Origin: Sphingomonas sp. HF-S4
GTDB lineage: Bacteria; Pseudomonadota; Alphaproteobacteria; Sphingomonadales; Sphingomonadaceae
DNA: 64,000 bases
Reading direction: 5' to 3'
Assembly: GCF_032911445.1 (NCBI RefSeq)
Contig: NZ_JAWJEJ010000001.1
Coordinates: 496,001-560,000, forward strand
The position numbers were made by a program, and so were the translations under genes. Shown here in pieces: positions 35,472-43,984 of the stretch. The notes below the pieces were generated by a model that worked only from the letters and a program-made list of their open reading frames with translations, did no database searches and had not been told where the DNA came from. Position 1 is the stretch's first letter. Each line of letters opens with the position of its first letter.

Positions 35472-35486
35472 GTTCCTTTTTTGTTC
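35472..35486. promoter_or_regulatory. LexA (SOS) box of imuA-imuB
   Basis: GTTCCTTTTTTGTTC is a perfect GTTC-N7-GTTC repeat, 30 nt before the imuA start codon. Confidence 0.88.
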
Positions 35487-35544
35487 TGAAAGACTTGGGC
35501 GCGTCAAGCTGTGGGCCTGCCGGTGCTGTGGATGCTTCCTTCTC

Positions 35545-35641
35545 GGCGCCTCGCGCCGGGCGGCGCGACCGCGCTCCACGGCTGCGCCGCTAAGCCCCAC
35601 CAGTGTGCCGGGTCTCGGCCTGGCGGTACGATCGCTGGCGC
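35545..35641. repeat. Dispersed intergenic repeat, copy A
   Basis: GCGCCTCGCGCC, GGCGCGACCGCGCTC and CTCGGCCTGGCGG...ATCGCTGGCGC recur in the same order and spacing at 61559-61647 (copy B). The segment is rich in short inverted repeats. It fills part of the 35487-35998 gap, where no gene is supportable. Confidence 0.6.
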
Positions 35642-35998
35642 AAAAAGGGAGCGGGAAGGTATCGCCCGGGTGTCGAGAAGTCCGCTTGCAGACCGCCGAC
35701 GCCTTAAGCCTGAGCCTGAACCGGCGCGGGCAACCCGGACGACGCGGCGGAGGCTACGGGATTGTGCAGGGTAGGCCAAGGCTGCTCGCGACCCTCAATA
35801 TCGCTATGAAAGTACCTGGTGATGAGCCGGTCCACCTTCGCAAGACGCCGCCGATGATGGGGAAGCCGACCAACGGCTATCCAGCCTCAGGTGGCATAAT
35901 CAGACGCTTGTTCATACGCCTCGCCAAGGTAGCTACGCGCCCAATACGGCCGTTCGGACCCCGTTTGCGCATTCCTACGAGCGGCCGTTCTGCGTGGG

Positions 35999-36934
35999 TT
36001 AGGGGCGGGGCCTTGGTTGGTCGATCTCGGCGATCATGTTGCCTGTCAGATGCTGCAACTTGTCAGGATTGCGAACGATGTAGATCGCCGCGATCTTGCC
36101 GCGGCGTATATCGAGCGCGGTGGTCTGCACGAGACCGCGGTCGACGCTGATGTAGCCAGGCAGACCATCGATCTCCGCAGTGCGCAGTAGTTCGGCGGCC
36201 GGCGCGTTCTTGCGCCGCAGTCCGGCGAACAGGCGCAGCACGCGATCAGCGCCGCGAATAACGTTGCGGAAGGCCAGGACCTTGCCGCCGCCGTCCGAGT
36301 GAATCTCGACATCTTGCGCCAGCAACGATGCGAGCGAAGCAGTATCCCCATCGCGTGCGGCGACGAAGAATGCCTGCGTAATCCGGCGTGCCTCGGCCGC
36401 TTCGACGCTGAAACGCGGGCGAGCGGCTTGGACATGCTTGCGCGCTCGAGAAGCCAACTGACGCACCGCCGCTGGCTCGCGACTGAGCGTGACAGCGACG
36501 TCGCTCAACGCGACGTCGAATACGTCGTGGAGCAGGAAGGCCGCGCGTTCCAGCGGCGACAGGCGTTCCATGGCGAGCATCAGCGTCATCGTGATATCGT
36601 CGGCAATCGTTTCATCGGGATCGATCGAGCCCACCAACGGGTCCGGCAACCACGGACCGATATAGGTTTCCCGGCGCGAGCGAGCGGATTTGATACGATC
36701 GAGGCACAGCCGCGTGACGATCCGCGTCAAATAGGCGGCGGGTGAATCGATGCCGCCCTCGACCTGCTCCCATTTGAGCCACGCATCCTGCGCGACATCC
36801 TCAGCTTCGCTGACTGAACCGAGCATCCGATATGCCAAGCGGACAAGCCGCCTACGCTCGTGCTGGAAATCAGCCAGGCGAGAGCTTGGTTCGATCCGCC
36901 TTCCTGCCGTCTCCGCGCTGTCGATCCCCGTCAT
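35999..36934 (-). CDS. ECF41 family sigma factor with SnoaL-like C-terminal domain
   Basis: A 311-residue RNA polymerase sigma factor. Sigma region 2 (LVRLAYRMLGSVSEAEDVAQ then DAWLKW) and region 4 (RLSPLERAAFLLHDVF; AVTLSREPAAVRQLASRARK) are followed by a SnoaL/NTF2-like domain (about 185-300) carrying the ECF41 signature DGGGK and the NPDKL motif near the end. In ECF41 the fused C-terminal domain replaces an anti-sigma factor in activity control. GAGGAG precedes ATG 36934. Its own upstream region holds an ECF41-type promoter, and the divergent AhpD/carboxymuconolactone-decarboxylase genes are typical ECF41 targets. Confidence 0.92.
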   Translation of the reverse strand: MTGIDSAETAGRRIEPSSRLADFQHERRRLVRLAYRMLGSVSEAEDVAQDAWLKWEQVEGGIDSPAAYLTRIVTRLCLDRIKSARSRRETYIGPWLPDPLVGSIDPDETIADDITMTLMLAMERLSPLERAAFLLHDVFDVALSDVAVTLSREPAAVRQLASRARKHVQAARPRFSVEAAEARRITQAFFVAARDGDTASLASLLAQDVEIHSDGGGKVLAFRNVIRGADRVLRLFAGLRRKNAPAAELLRTAEIDGLPGYISVDRGLVQTTALDIRRGKIAAIYIVRNPDKLQHLTGNMIAEIDQPRPRP

Positions 36935-36964
36935 CTTGCGTTGCTCCTCTGGTCTCCCTGATCT

Positions 36965-36991
36965 GACGAGCCAGCCCGGCGCAGTGTGACA
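36965..36991 (-). promoter_or_regulatory. ECF41-type promoter of the sigma factor gene
   Basis: On the minus strand TGTCACA (36991-36985) and CGTC (36968-36965) are separated by exactly 16 nt, matching the ECF41 promoter pattern. The start codon is 30 nt downstream, consistent with autoregulation. Confidence 0.8.
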
Positions 36992-37023
36992 TGATCGCTG
37001 CCACGGCGAAAATTTCTTGTCCA

Positions 37024-37050
37024 TGTCACATCGCGGCAACCCGCCTCGTC
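37024..37050 (+). promoter_or_regulatory. ECF41-type promoter of the carboxymuconolactone-decarboxylase-like genes
   Basis: TGTCACA (37024-37030) and CGTC (37047-37050) with a 16-nt spacer, identical in layout to the divergent sigma-factor promoter 32 nt away. The first target ATG is 46 nt downstream. Confidence 0.82.
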
Positions 37051-37096
37051 AGTGCAGCGGGCGCCGATTGGACGCTGCTGCGAAGGGAACGATGGC

Positions 37097-37552
37097 ATGA
37101 ACGAAATCAAGCGCCTGGCTTGGCATGAAGTGGCGCCGAAAGGTGCGCAGGCACTGTTCGGCGTGCACCACTACATCACGACCGGCACCAATCTGCCCGA
37201 AGAGATGATCCACCTCGTGTTCCTGCGCGTGTCGCAGATTAACGGCTGCGCCCATTGCATCGACTTGCATACGCGCGACCTGCTCAAGACGATGCCCCTC
37301 GACAAAGTGGTGCTGCTGCCGGTCTGGGCTGAGCTGCCGCACCTGTTCGATCCGCAACATCGCGCAGCGCTCGCCTGGGCCGAGGAGGTCACGCGGGTCA
37401 GCGAAACCCATGCTTCGGACGAGGCTTATGCCGCCGCAGCGGCAGCGTTCGAGCCGCGCGACCTGGTCGACCTGACGATCGCGATCGCGGCAATGAACGC
37501 CTTCAATCGCCTGGGCGCGCCATTCCGCTTGCCGGTGAAAGCCAAGCCCTGA
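37097..37552 (+). CDS. Carboxymuconolactone decarboxylase/AhpD-like protein 1
   Basis: A 151-residue AhpD-like protein. QINGCAHCIDLHTRDLLK carries the CxxC-x3-H redox motif of alkylhydroperoxidase D-type proteins. ALAWAEEVTRVSETHASDEA and LVDLTIAIAAMNAFNRLGAP are conserved. It is probably a thiol peroxidase-like or redox protein; the true substrate is unknown. AAGGGAA precedes ATG 37097. It is the first gene after the ECF41 promoter, followed by a paralogue 27 nt downstream. Confidence 0.9.
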   Translation: MNEIKRLAWHEVAPKGAQALFGVHHYITTGTNLPEEMIHLVFLRVSQINGCAHCIDLHTRDLLKTMPLDKVVLLPVWAELPHLFDPQHRAALAWAEEVTRVSETHASDEAYAAAAAAFEPRDLVDLTIAIAAMNAFNRLGAPFRLPVKAKP

Positions 37553-37579
37553 CCCTCTCCGACAGATTGGACTGAGACC

Positions 37580-38059
37580 ATGACCGAACGACTGAACCAT
37601 ATGCAGCAAGTACCGGCGCTGACGCAGAAGCTGACCGAGCTTACCTTCGCGCTCAAAAAGGGCACCGTCGAGCAGACAATCCTGAGCTTCGTCGAAATTC
37701 GCGCGTCGCAGCTCAATGGCTGCGCCTTCTGCCTCGATATGCACATCAAGCAGGCAAAGCTCCACGGCGAGCGCGAACTTCGCATCCACCACGTCGCAAT
37801 CTGGCGTGAGTCGACTTTGTTCAACGATCGCGAGCGTGCCGCGCTGGAATGGACTGAAGCGCTGACCCGACTGTCGCCGCACGGAGTCTCGGATGAAATC
37901 TACGCCGCCGTGCGTGTACAGTTTTCGGAAGATGAGCTGGTCTACCTCACCTACATGGTGATGGTGATCAACGCCTGGAACCGCGCGTCAATCGCGTTCC
38001 AGTCGGTGCCCGGCTCACAGGACAGCGCCTTTGGCCTGGATAAGGCGGGCTTATCCTAA
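37580..38059 (+). CDS. Carboxymuconolactone decarboxylase/AhpD-like protein 2
   Basis: A 159-residue paralogue of the preceding gene with QLNGCAFCLDMHIKQAK (CxxC-x3-H), ALEWTEALTRLSPHGVSDEI and YLTYMVMVINAWNRASIAF. Tandem AhpD-like genes beside an ECF41 sigma factor are a known arrangement. They might form hetero-oligomers, but that is inference. Confidence 0.9.
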   Translation: MTERLNHMQQVPALTQKLTELTFALKKGTVEQTILSFVEIRASQLNGCAFCLDMHIKQAKLHGERELRIHHVAIWRESTLFNDRERAALEWTEALTRLSPHGVSDEIYAAVRVQFSEDELVYLTYMVMVINAWNRASIAFQSVPGSQDSAFGLDKAGLS

Positions 38060-38195
38060 CGGGAAGTGCTCGGTCCTGCGCAAGCAAACGATTGTCCGCG
38101 CATGGCGGCGGGCACACCCGCCGTCTGCTGGATCGCTGACGCATGGGGTCTGCACGAAGCCTTGCGGTCTGGCTGCTGTGTAGTAGCTAGCTGCG

Positions 38196-38582
38196 ATGCA
38201 TATTGGGGCCGAGCTCGAGATCCGTTTGCAGCGCGCCGCCTTCAACCGCGCGCTGGCAGCGGGCAACCTTGCTGCGGTCGGACCGATTCTCTCGCCTACC
38301 GCCATCCTGGTCGCCGGCACCGACAGCGCGCTGTTGTCAGGACGCAGCGCCCAACTCTCGGCTTGGAAGCGCGAGTTCGCGGCACCGGACCGCTCGATCT
38401 ATGTCCGGACGCCGCAAACGATCACGGTTTCCCCGGTAGAACCGATCGCCTTCGAGCATGGAGACTGGACGGGAACATCGCTCAGCGGTGTTCGTCAGGC
38501 CAGCGGCATCTATACCGCCAAATGGCGACGTATCGCCAGCAGCTGGTGCATTGAGGCCGAGCTCTATCTTACGCTTTCCTAA
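38196..38582 (+). CDS. NTF2/SnoaL-like (DUF4440-type) protein
   Basis: A 128-residue protein: ELEIRLQRAAFNRALAAGNL then AAVGPILSPTAILVAG, and closing strands SGIYTAKWRRIASSWCIEAE then LYLTLS. This is the cone-shaped NTF2-like fold common in small enzymes and ligand binders. It has no signal peptide. It sits 136 nt after the AhpD-like pair and may be part of the same regulon, since the ECF41 sigma factor carries the same fold at its C-terminus. Confidence 0.75.
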   Translation: MHIGAELEIRLQRAAFNRALAAGNLAAVGPILSPTAILVAGTDSALLSGRSAQLSAWKREFAAPDRSIYVRTPQTITVSPVEPIAFEHGDWTGTSLSGVRQASGIYTAKWRRIASSWCIEAELYLTLS

Positions 38583-38746
38583 GACCGCGTTTCCAACTCC
38601 CGGCGCAATCTAAGTCGCGTCGGCATTGCTCCTCAATAGCAGTCGTAACCCTCGTCCTGGGTGTCCTCCAAAAGCTGCCGACGGCGGTACGGCGCCTACA
38701 TGAATGATTCATCCCACGAAGATAATTACGTATTGCGGAGGGGTTG

Positions 38747-40981
38747 ATGTTTGAGACGGAGATCATCGGCGGCCACATTGTCGTCACGGGCTACCGGGAT
38801 GGCAGCGAGTGGATCTTCGAGGCTTGGGGTCGCGCGGGCACGGCGGGCCCTGACGGCGCCCTGCTCTGGCAGATATCCTCCGAAGGGAAACTTGCCACCT
38901 ATGATATCCCAACGCGCGCACAGCTCGGCGAAGCCCAGCTGGGCGCCGTTGAAAGCGGCGCGGTGATCCTGCCCGTCGCAAGCCGCAACGCGCTGCATAT
39001 CGTCCGCAAGGTCGAAACCGACAAATTAGCTCGCGACGGCAGGAAAATAGTTTATGCCGAGGTCTCAACGATAGACCTAGACGCCTTGGAAATCCTCAAC
39101 CGGGGCAGTTACCCGATCGGTGGTTTCGACCGGGACGTCATGGTCATGCCGGATGACGCTATCCTGATCACGGGCGAAGAGGTGCGCTACGATGCGCAGG
39201 GCGGAAGTGAGCATGGCGCCTTTTTCGGGCGGATAGATCCGGCAACCCGGGACTTCGCGGACTCGTTTCTGCCGCTCGCGAAAATTCCCGCCACCTATGC
39301 CAGAGCCCGCTGGGCCGGCCACAGCCCCGACGGGCGCTGGTGGCTGCGTTTCGATCATACGCATTTCCCCATGGTCGAACGAAGCCGAGGCCCGGGCCAG
39401 CCGGTTCGCACTTATTATGGGCTTACGTTTCAGCTATGGTCCGCCTTTCCGCTACATTTCGAGAGGCGAATAATTCTCGCTTGGCTGAAGGCCGAGGATC
39501 TGCCCGACGCGACCGGCATTTACCGGCCATGGGAGCTTCCCCAGCCAGCTCCTGCTCTTTCACCGCCACCGGCTCCGCGTCTCGCCAATACGCTGGTTCG
39601 TGCCTTCGGTCGCAAGGGGCTCGAAACGTCCCCGCCCGCCACCGGAGCCGATGCAGCGATGCTTGCGTCGGTGCCGGCAAGGGATCGGCTCTGGCGATCC
39701 ATTAGCCAGGGGCTGCATCGCCCGGAGCGCGATCCCGCTTCGCAATTCCCGGATCGCGAGGATTTCGGGGCGGAGGTCGTCACCGACGATATCTTGTGGA
39801 GCGCGATCACGAAGAACCTTGAAGATCTGGTGCGCCGTCCCTTCGCGTCGGTCGGCTGGCAGCCGGATGGCGAGGCCATGTGGGTCGATATGAAAGGCTT
39901 TCTGGTCTGCGCCGGAATGGACGGCCATGTTTCTCCACGGCTTTGGTCCGAGCGGTTCGGGATGCGGACCGGCATGATGGCGCCGTTCGCTAACGCACCG
40001 CAGATTTTCGGCATCTGCCCCAGCAGGCGGCTGGACGCGGGCGAGCTTCCGCGCCCTGAACGGCTGGGATCGCTTGAGCCGAGGGAGGGTGGCGCGTTTG
40101 TCATCGACGGGAGCGCTGTTCCGGAGGCCTATGAGCCCGTGCGGATTCCGGCTTACACGGATGGCTGGCGTCCCGGGACCGCGGGTTTGCCCGAGAGTGT
40201 CGTTGCGAAGCAACATGTCGAGGCCGTGGTCATGCAGCTGCGTGAGGATCGCAGCATTGTCAGGATTCGATTGGACTCGCTCGACGAGACGGCACGCGCG
40301 GCGGCGATCTTGCGGCTCGCGGGCACGCTCGACGCCCGATTTGCGAGCAGGGCGGTGGACTCGACGATCGACATCGGCTTCACGTTTGCCGCGGAGGTCA
40401 TCCCGGAGAAGGCGTTCTTCGAAGCCATTGGACCCGCGGATCGCCTTTGGGCCGTGCCAGCGCTCCGTTCGCTCATCGACCGCTTCGTGACCGTCGCACC
40501 ACGGCACCAAACGCTATACCAGCCCAATGACGACGGCCTGCTGGGCCAGGCGGTGCTGAAGCTCGTTCAGCTCGACGCCGGGGCATTGCCGCTGGTGCGG
40601 CGCTACGGCGAGTTGATGGACGGCGGGCACGAGCATTACTTTCCCAACGAAATTGTGCCGGGCGTCCTCGAGGCCCGTGGCTGGAACGAAGCCACTATGG
40701 ACTTCATGCTATGGGTGCTGATCTTCAACTTCTACAACAGCTTCGAAGTGCCGACCATTGTCTGGCGCGACCTCGGGCTTGCCGAGGCGCTACGGCCGAT
40801 GGCGCCTGAGGCCGCCGCCGGGCGGCTGGTTCAGTTGCTGGGACCGGAGGTCGAAGCCGGCGAGCTGAGTTGGGCGGTTCTCCCTTATCTGATCCGGTGC
40901 CTGGGCGACGACGCTAATGCATGGGAGATCCGGTTCTTCGCTGAGATGGAGCGGCTAAGGGAAGGGTCCACTACCAAATGA
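38747..40981 (+). CDS. Large protein of unknown function
   Basis: A 744-residue cytosolic-looking protein. GGAGG 5 nt before ATG 38747 supports the start. The N-terminal 220 residues have repeated strand-like segments (GAVILPVASRNALHIV; GGFDRDVMVMPDDAILITGE; WAGHSPDGRWWLRFDHTHF) like an irregular beta-propeller. The middle has a WQPDGEAMWVDMKGFLVCAG motif and the C-terminal 170 residues are helical. I do not recognise any family. Isolated gene, flanked by gaps. Confidence 0.7.
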   Translation: MFETEIIGGHIVVTGYRDGSEWIFEAWGRAGTAGPDGALLWQISSEGKLATYDIPTRAQLGEAQLGAVESGAVILPVASRNALHIVRKVETDKLARDGRKIVYAEVSTIDLDALEILNRGSYPIGGFDRDVMVMPDDAILITGEEVRYDAQGGSEHGAFFGRIDPATRDFADSFLPLAKIPATYARARWAGHSPDGRWWLRFDHTHFPMVERSRGPGQPVRTYYGLTFQLWSAFPLHFERRIILAWLKAEDLPDATGIYRPWELPQPAPALSPPPAPRLANTLVRAFGRKGLETSPPATGADAAMLASVPARDRLWRSISQGLHRPERDPASQFPDREDFGAEVVTDDILWSAITKNLEDLVRRPFASVGWQPDGEAMWVDMKGFLVCAGMDGHVSPRLWSERFGMRTGMMAPFANAPQIFGICPSRRLDAGELPRPERLGSLEPREGGAFVIDGSAVPEAYEPVRIPAYTDGWRPGTAGLPESVVAKQHVEAVVMQLREDRSIVRIRLDSLDETARAAAILRLAGTLDARFASRAVDSTIDIGFTFAAEVIPEKAFFEAIGPADRLWAVPALRSLIDRFVTVAPRHQTLYQPNDDGLLGQAVLKLVQLDAGALPLVRRYGELMDGGHEHYFPNEIVPGVLEARGWNEATMDFMLWVLIFNFYNSFEVPTIVWRDLGLAEALRPMAPEAAAGRLVQLLGPEVEAGELSWAVLPYLIRCLGDDANAWEIRFFAEMERLREGSTTK

Positions 40982-41322
40982 TGGGATGAGCGGAGTCGAC
41001 TTTCGCAGCAGGGAGCTGATTGCGGATCTTTGGCAAACGGCCCGCAAATGGACGGGAAGGGTGGTCTTGAAGGGATGAATAAAGGTGCGAACCTGACTTC
41101 AAATAGACGGCAACTTTCCGCGTGGCCCCGCCTGAAAGCTGCCGGACCGCTTTCGGCCGATGAGCAGCCGGACCGCTTTGAGAGCAATTTTGCCTGTCGG
41201 GTCGGGGCCCCAGATCGGTCAACGGCGGGAGTAACGCGGGTGCCCGCAGGCGGACTTTGCTGACCCTCGGAAGTGCCGGTGAATGGCATGCATCTCATCC
41301 CCAGCTCCAGCGAGCCAAGCTT
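40982..41322. other. Intergenic region with a short direct repeat
   Basis: No gene is supportable. GCCGGACCGCTTT occurs twice (41141-41153 and 41167-41179), 26 bp apart. Confidence 0.5.
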
Positions 41323-43173
41323 TTAGCGGGTCGGTTGCGTCCGTTTCACTTCCCGCTCCAAAGCCGCGGTGAGGCGCTCTATCCGTCTGGTCATCGCAGC
41401 ATACCCCGACGGGTCCGCTACATCGAAGTCCGCCTGTTTGAGAAGGGCCGGGCCGTCTTTGGAACCACCCGCACGCATCAGGTCTTTCAGACGATCCGCG
41501 GCTTGATGGTCGCCAGCGGCGATCCGCTCGGCAAACCAGGCGGCGGCGCTGGTCGCCAGGAGGTAGCGGTAGAAATACATGTCGTAATAGACGTAAGGCT
41601 CCGTCACCCAGCCCAGGCAGTCATGCTCGCCGCGCTGGATCGTCGATGGCGAGAAGCGGTCGCGAGCGTCGCAGTAGAGTTTGCTGATGGCTTCGGGCGT
41701 CAAAGCGCGCCCCTTGTCGGCCGCATCGCGCACCGCCAGGTCGAACGCGGCTTGGGCCACCACGCCGATATAGGGACTGCGCAGCGCATCTATCGCGGTG
41801 GTCAGCGCAGCTATACGCTCGGCCGAAGTCTTTGCCCGCGCGATCTCGGCGTCCGTGACCAGCATCTCGTGAACGAAGGTGATCAGGTCGTTGGTCGTGG
41901 TTTCGGGCGCCAGCGTCTCATATGGCCGGTTCGCCTCGCGGGCATAGTCCCAGTGCAGCCAATGCCCCCATTCGTGGGCGAAGATCGCTAAGCCGGGCGC
42001 GTCCTCGGAGTAGCTGATCGAGATATAGGCTGGCACGCTCGCCACGCCGTAGAGAGTGAGGCCGCCAGGCGCTTTGGTTGGTCCTGGATGCCAGTCGATC
42101 CACTTCCCCGCAAACCCGCGTGCCAGGCGCTGCTGATACTCTTGTCCCATTGGCGCCACCGCCGCGAGCGTCAACGCCTTGGCATCGTCGATCGTGTAGT
42201 GGCGCGTGTCGGGAGCGATCGGCGCCCCCAAGTCGTAGGTCGCGAGCGCGGGGAGGTGAAGCGCACGGGCCTTGAGCGCGACATAACGTGTCAGCGGCCC
42301 GCGCACCGCGCGCTCCGCTTCCGCGCTCAAGGCGGAGAAGGCCGCCGCCGGCACCGGGTCGGATGCCGTCACCATCTCGGTCTGGCTGGCCCAGCCGCGC
42401 TTCTTCGCCTCCCAGGCCAGTCCGGACAGGTAGCTCGACAATAGGGCCGCTTGCGTGAGCTTGAAGCTGTCCTGCGTGGTCGTGAATGCGTGCCATGCGG
42501 CCTTGCGCGTTGCCCGGTCCGGATCGGTCAGCGACCGCCTCAGCGCGCCCGGTACGAGCCGGCGAGGTTCGCCCTCGGCGGTAATGGTGGGATAGGGCAG
42601 CTCGACGTTGAACAGCGTATCGCGCACGCTCGCCGGCTGGCGCAGCAGCGGCTGTACACTGGTAACCAGCTCTTCCTGGGCGGTCGGCAGCACGTGACTC
42701 GCCCGGATCCGTAGAAGCGTCAGCGTTTTGGCGTAGGCAGCGAGCTGTTCGTTTCGCGCGAGTTCCGCCAGCCGCGCGTTGCCGAGCGCAACCAATTCGG
42801 GCTCGATAAATGCGGCCGTTGTCTCGATATTGGAGGACAGGTCGGTCGCTGCCGCCAGGTCCGCACCGGCCGCCTCATCGCTTCCGTCGCGGCTTACGCG
42901 CAACATCGCCCACGCATAGTAGCGCGCAAGCCGCATGCGGAGCGCGGATCTCGCCGCCAGCGCGTCTCGGATCGACTGGGCGTCGACGAGCGTGCCCTTC
43001 CACCGGGCAAGACCGGGCATTTCAGCCTCGATCTCCGCTCGGTCCTTGGCTGCGGCATCCGCGCTTGGGTAAAGTGCGCTCAGGTCCCAGTCAGGCGGTG
43101 CTGCCTTGGGCGTCGGACTCTGGGTTTGACTGACCGAGGCAGCCGCCGCGAGCGCCAGGACCAACAGCCGCAT
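41323..43173 (-). CDS. M3 family oligoendopeptidase (PepF-like), exported
   Basis: A 616-residue metallopeptidase. The signal peptide (MRLLVLALAAAASVSQ) indicates periplasmic location. WDLSALYPSADAA is the typical PepF start. The zinc motif FAHEWGHWLH (HExxH) is at about residue 394, with the third ligand Glu in TFVHEMLVTD. HCLGW-like and YVYYDMYFYRYLLATSAAAW complete the M3B fold. It would trim small peptides in the periplasm. AAAGGGGGT precedes the ATG. Confidence 0.9.
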   Translation of the reverse strand: MRLLVLALAAAASVSQTQSPTPKAAPPDWDLSALYPSADAAAKDRAEIEAEMPGLARWKGTLVDAQSIRDALAARSALRMRLARYYAWAMLRVSRDGSDEAAGADLAAATDLSSNIETTAAFIEPELVALGNARLAELARNEQLAAYAKTLTLLRIRASHVLPTAQEELVTSVQPLLRQPASVRDTLFNVELPYPTITAEGEPRRLVPGALRRSLTDPDRATRKAAWHAFTTTQDSFKLTQAALLSSYLSGLAWEAKKRGWASQTEMVTASDPVPAAAFSALSAEAERAVRGPLTRYVALKARALHLPALATYDLGAPIAPDTRHYTIDDAKALTLAAVAPMGQEYQQRLARGFAGKWIDWHPGPTKAPGGLTLYGVASVPAYISISYSEDAPGLAIFAHEWGHWLHWDYAREANRPYETLAPETTTNDLITFVHEMLVTDAEIARAKTSAERIAALTTAIDALRSPYIGVVAQAAFDLAVRDAADKGRALTPEAISKLYCDARDRFSPSTIQRGEHDCLGWVTEPYVYYDMYFYRYLLATSAAAWFAERIAAGDHQAADRLKDLMRAGGSKDGPALLKQADFDVADPSGYAAMTRRIERLTAALEREVKRTQPTR

Positions 43174-43515
43174 ACCACCCCCTTTGTATCGGTGCCGATC
43201 CCCCCCGGCGCCACGCTTAATATTCTTTATCCGACCTTTCTCGACAAGGCGAAACGAGCGTCTGGGCTACTGTCCTTAGCGTAGTTTCGTCGGGGCGATT
43301 CTGAGCCATTTCGCTGTCGCTCGCGCAGCGCGACTGAGATCGCTCTCACCGCAATCTGCCGCTCGCCGCTCGCATCCGCTTCCGCCATGTGCGGCGCCCT
43401 GAGCCGGACAGTCTGGTTCCGGCCCCGCTTTTTGCCGCCGGTCACGAGCGCAGCCGGTGAGTGGGGAAGGAACGTGAGCCGGCAGGACGATCGAGCCGTT
43501 CGACGCAGATAGCGT
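43174..43515. other. Intergenic region without a supportable gene
   Basis: About 340 bp between two leftward genes; nothing with a ribosome binding site or protein-like composition was seen. Confidence 0.45.
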
Positions 43516-43902
43516 TCAGGGACACGCTTCATCATAGGCTTTGGCGGCCGCGGCGAATGCCTGCTCGTTCTCCAGCGCCCATGAACAGAGCGCTTCGAAT
43601 GGACCGCGAAGCGAATGGCCCAGCGGCGTTATCGCATATTCGACGGCAATCGGGCTGGTCGGAAAAACGGTCCTGGTGATCAGTCCGTTGCGCTCGAGCC
43701 GCTTCAGCGCGTCGGCCAGCGACTTGTGGGTGATGCCGTCGAGCCGCCGCTTGATCGCGTTGAAGCGCGCGGGCTCGGGGCACAGGACGGTGAGGATCAT
43801 GATCGTCCATTTGTCCGCGATCTTGTCCAGCACCGGGCGGATGCGGGGGACGTCCATCATGGCCCTGCAGGACAGTGCCTCTAGGTCGGTATCGTCGGCC
43901 AT
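43516..43902 (-). CDS. HxlR family transcriptional regulator
   Basis: A 128-residue winged-helix protein: VLDKIADKWTIMILTVLCPE then PARFNAIKRRLDGITHKSLA and DALKRLERNGLITRTV, PIAVEYAITPLGHSL. This is the HxlR/MarR-like DNA-binding domain. Two Cys (C12, C41) might act in redox sensing as in some HxlR proteins. It is divergent from an SDR gene, with a 21-bp palindrome between them that is a likely operator for both. Confidence 0.9.
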   Translation of the reverse strand: MADDTDLEALSCRAMMDVPRIRPVLDKIADKWTIMILTVLCPEPARFNAIKRRLDGITHKSLADALKRLERNGLITRTVFPTSPIAVEYAITPLGHSLRGPFEALCSWALENEQAFAAAAKAYDEACP

Positions 43903-43933
43903 ATCTACGCTACTCCAGGTGCGTTCTTGTTAT

Positions 43934-43954
43934 CAGATATGCGTTGTATATCTG
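43934..43954. promoter_or_regulatory. Palindromic operator candidate for the HxlR regulator
   Basis: CAGATAT and ATATCTG are perfect inverted 7-mers separated by 7 nt, in the 82-bp divergent region. HxlR dimers bind such palindromes. Confidence 0.65.
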
Positions 43955-43984
43955 GTCCTCCGTCTTGAAATGGAAGGACGGACG

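Noticed and set aside
34813..36150. 445-codon plus-strand frame
   Set aside because: Antisense to imuA and the sigma factor; no protein resemblance.
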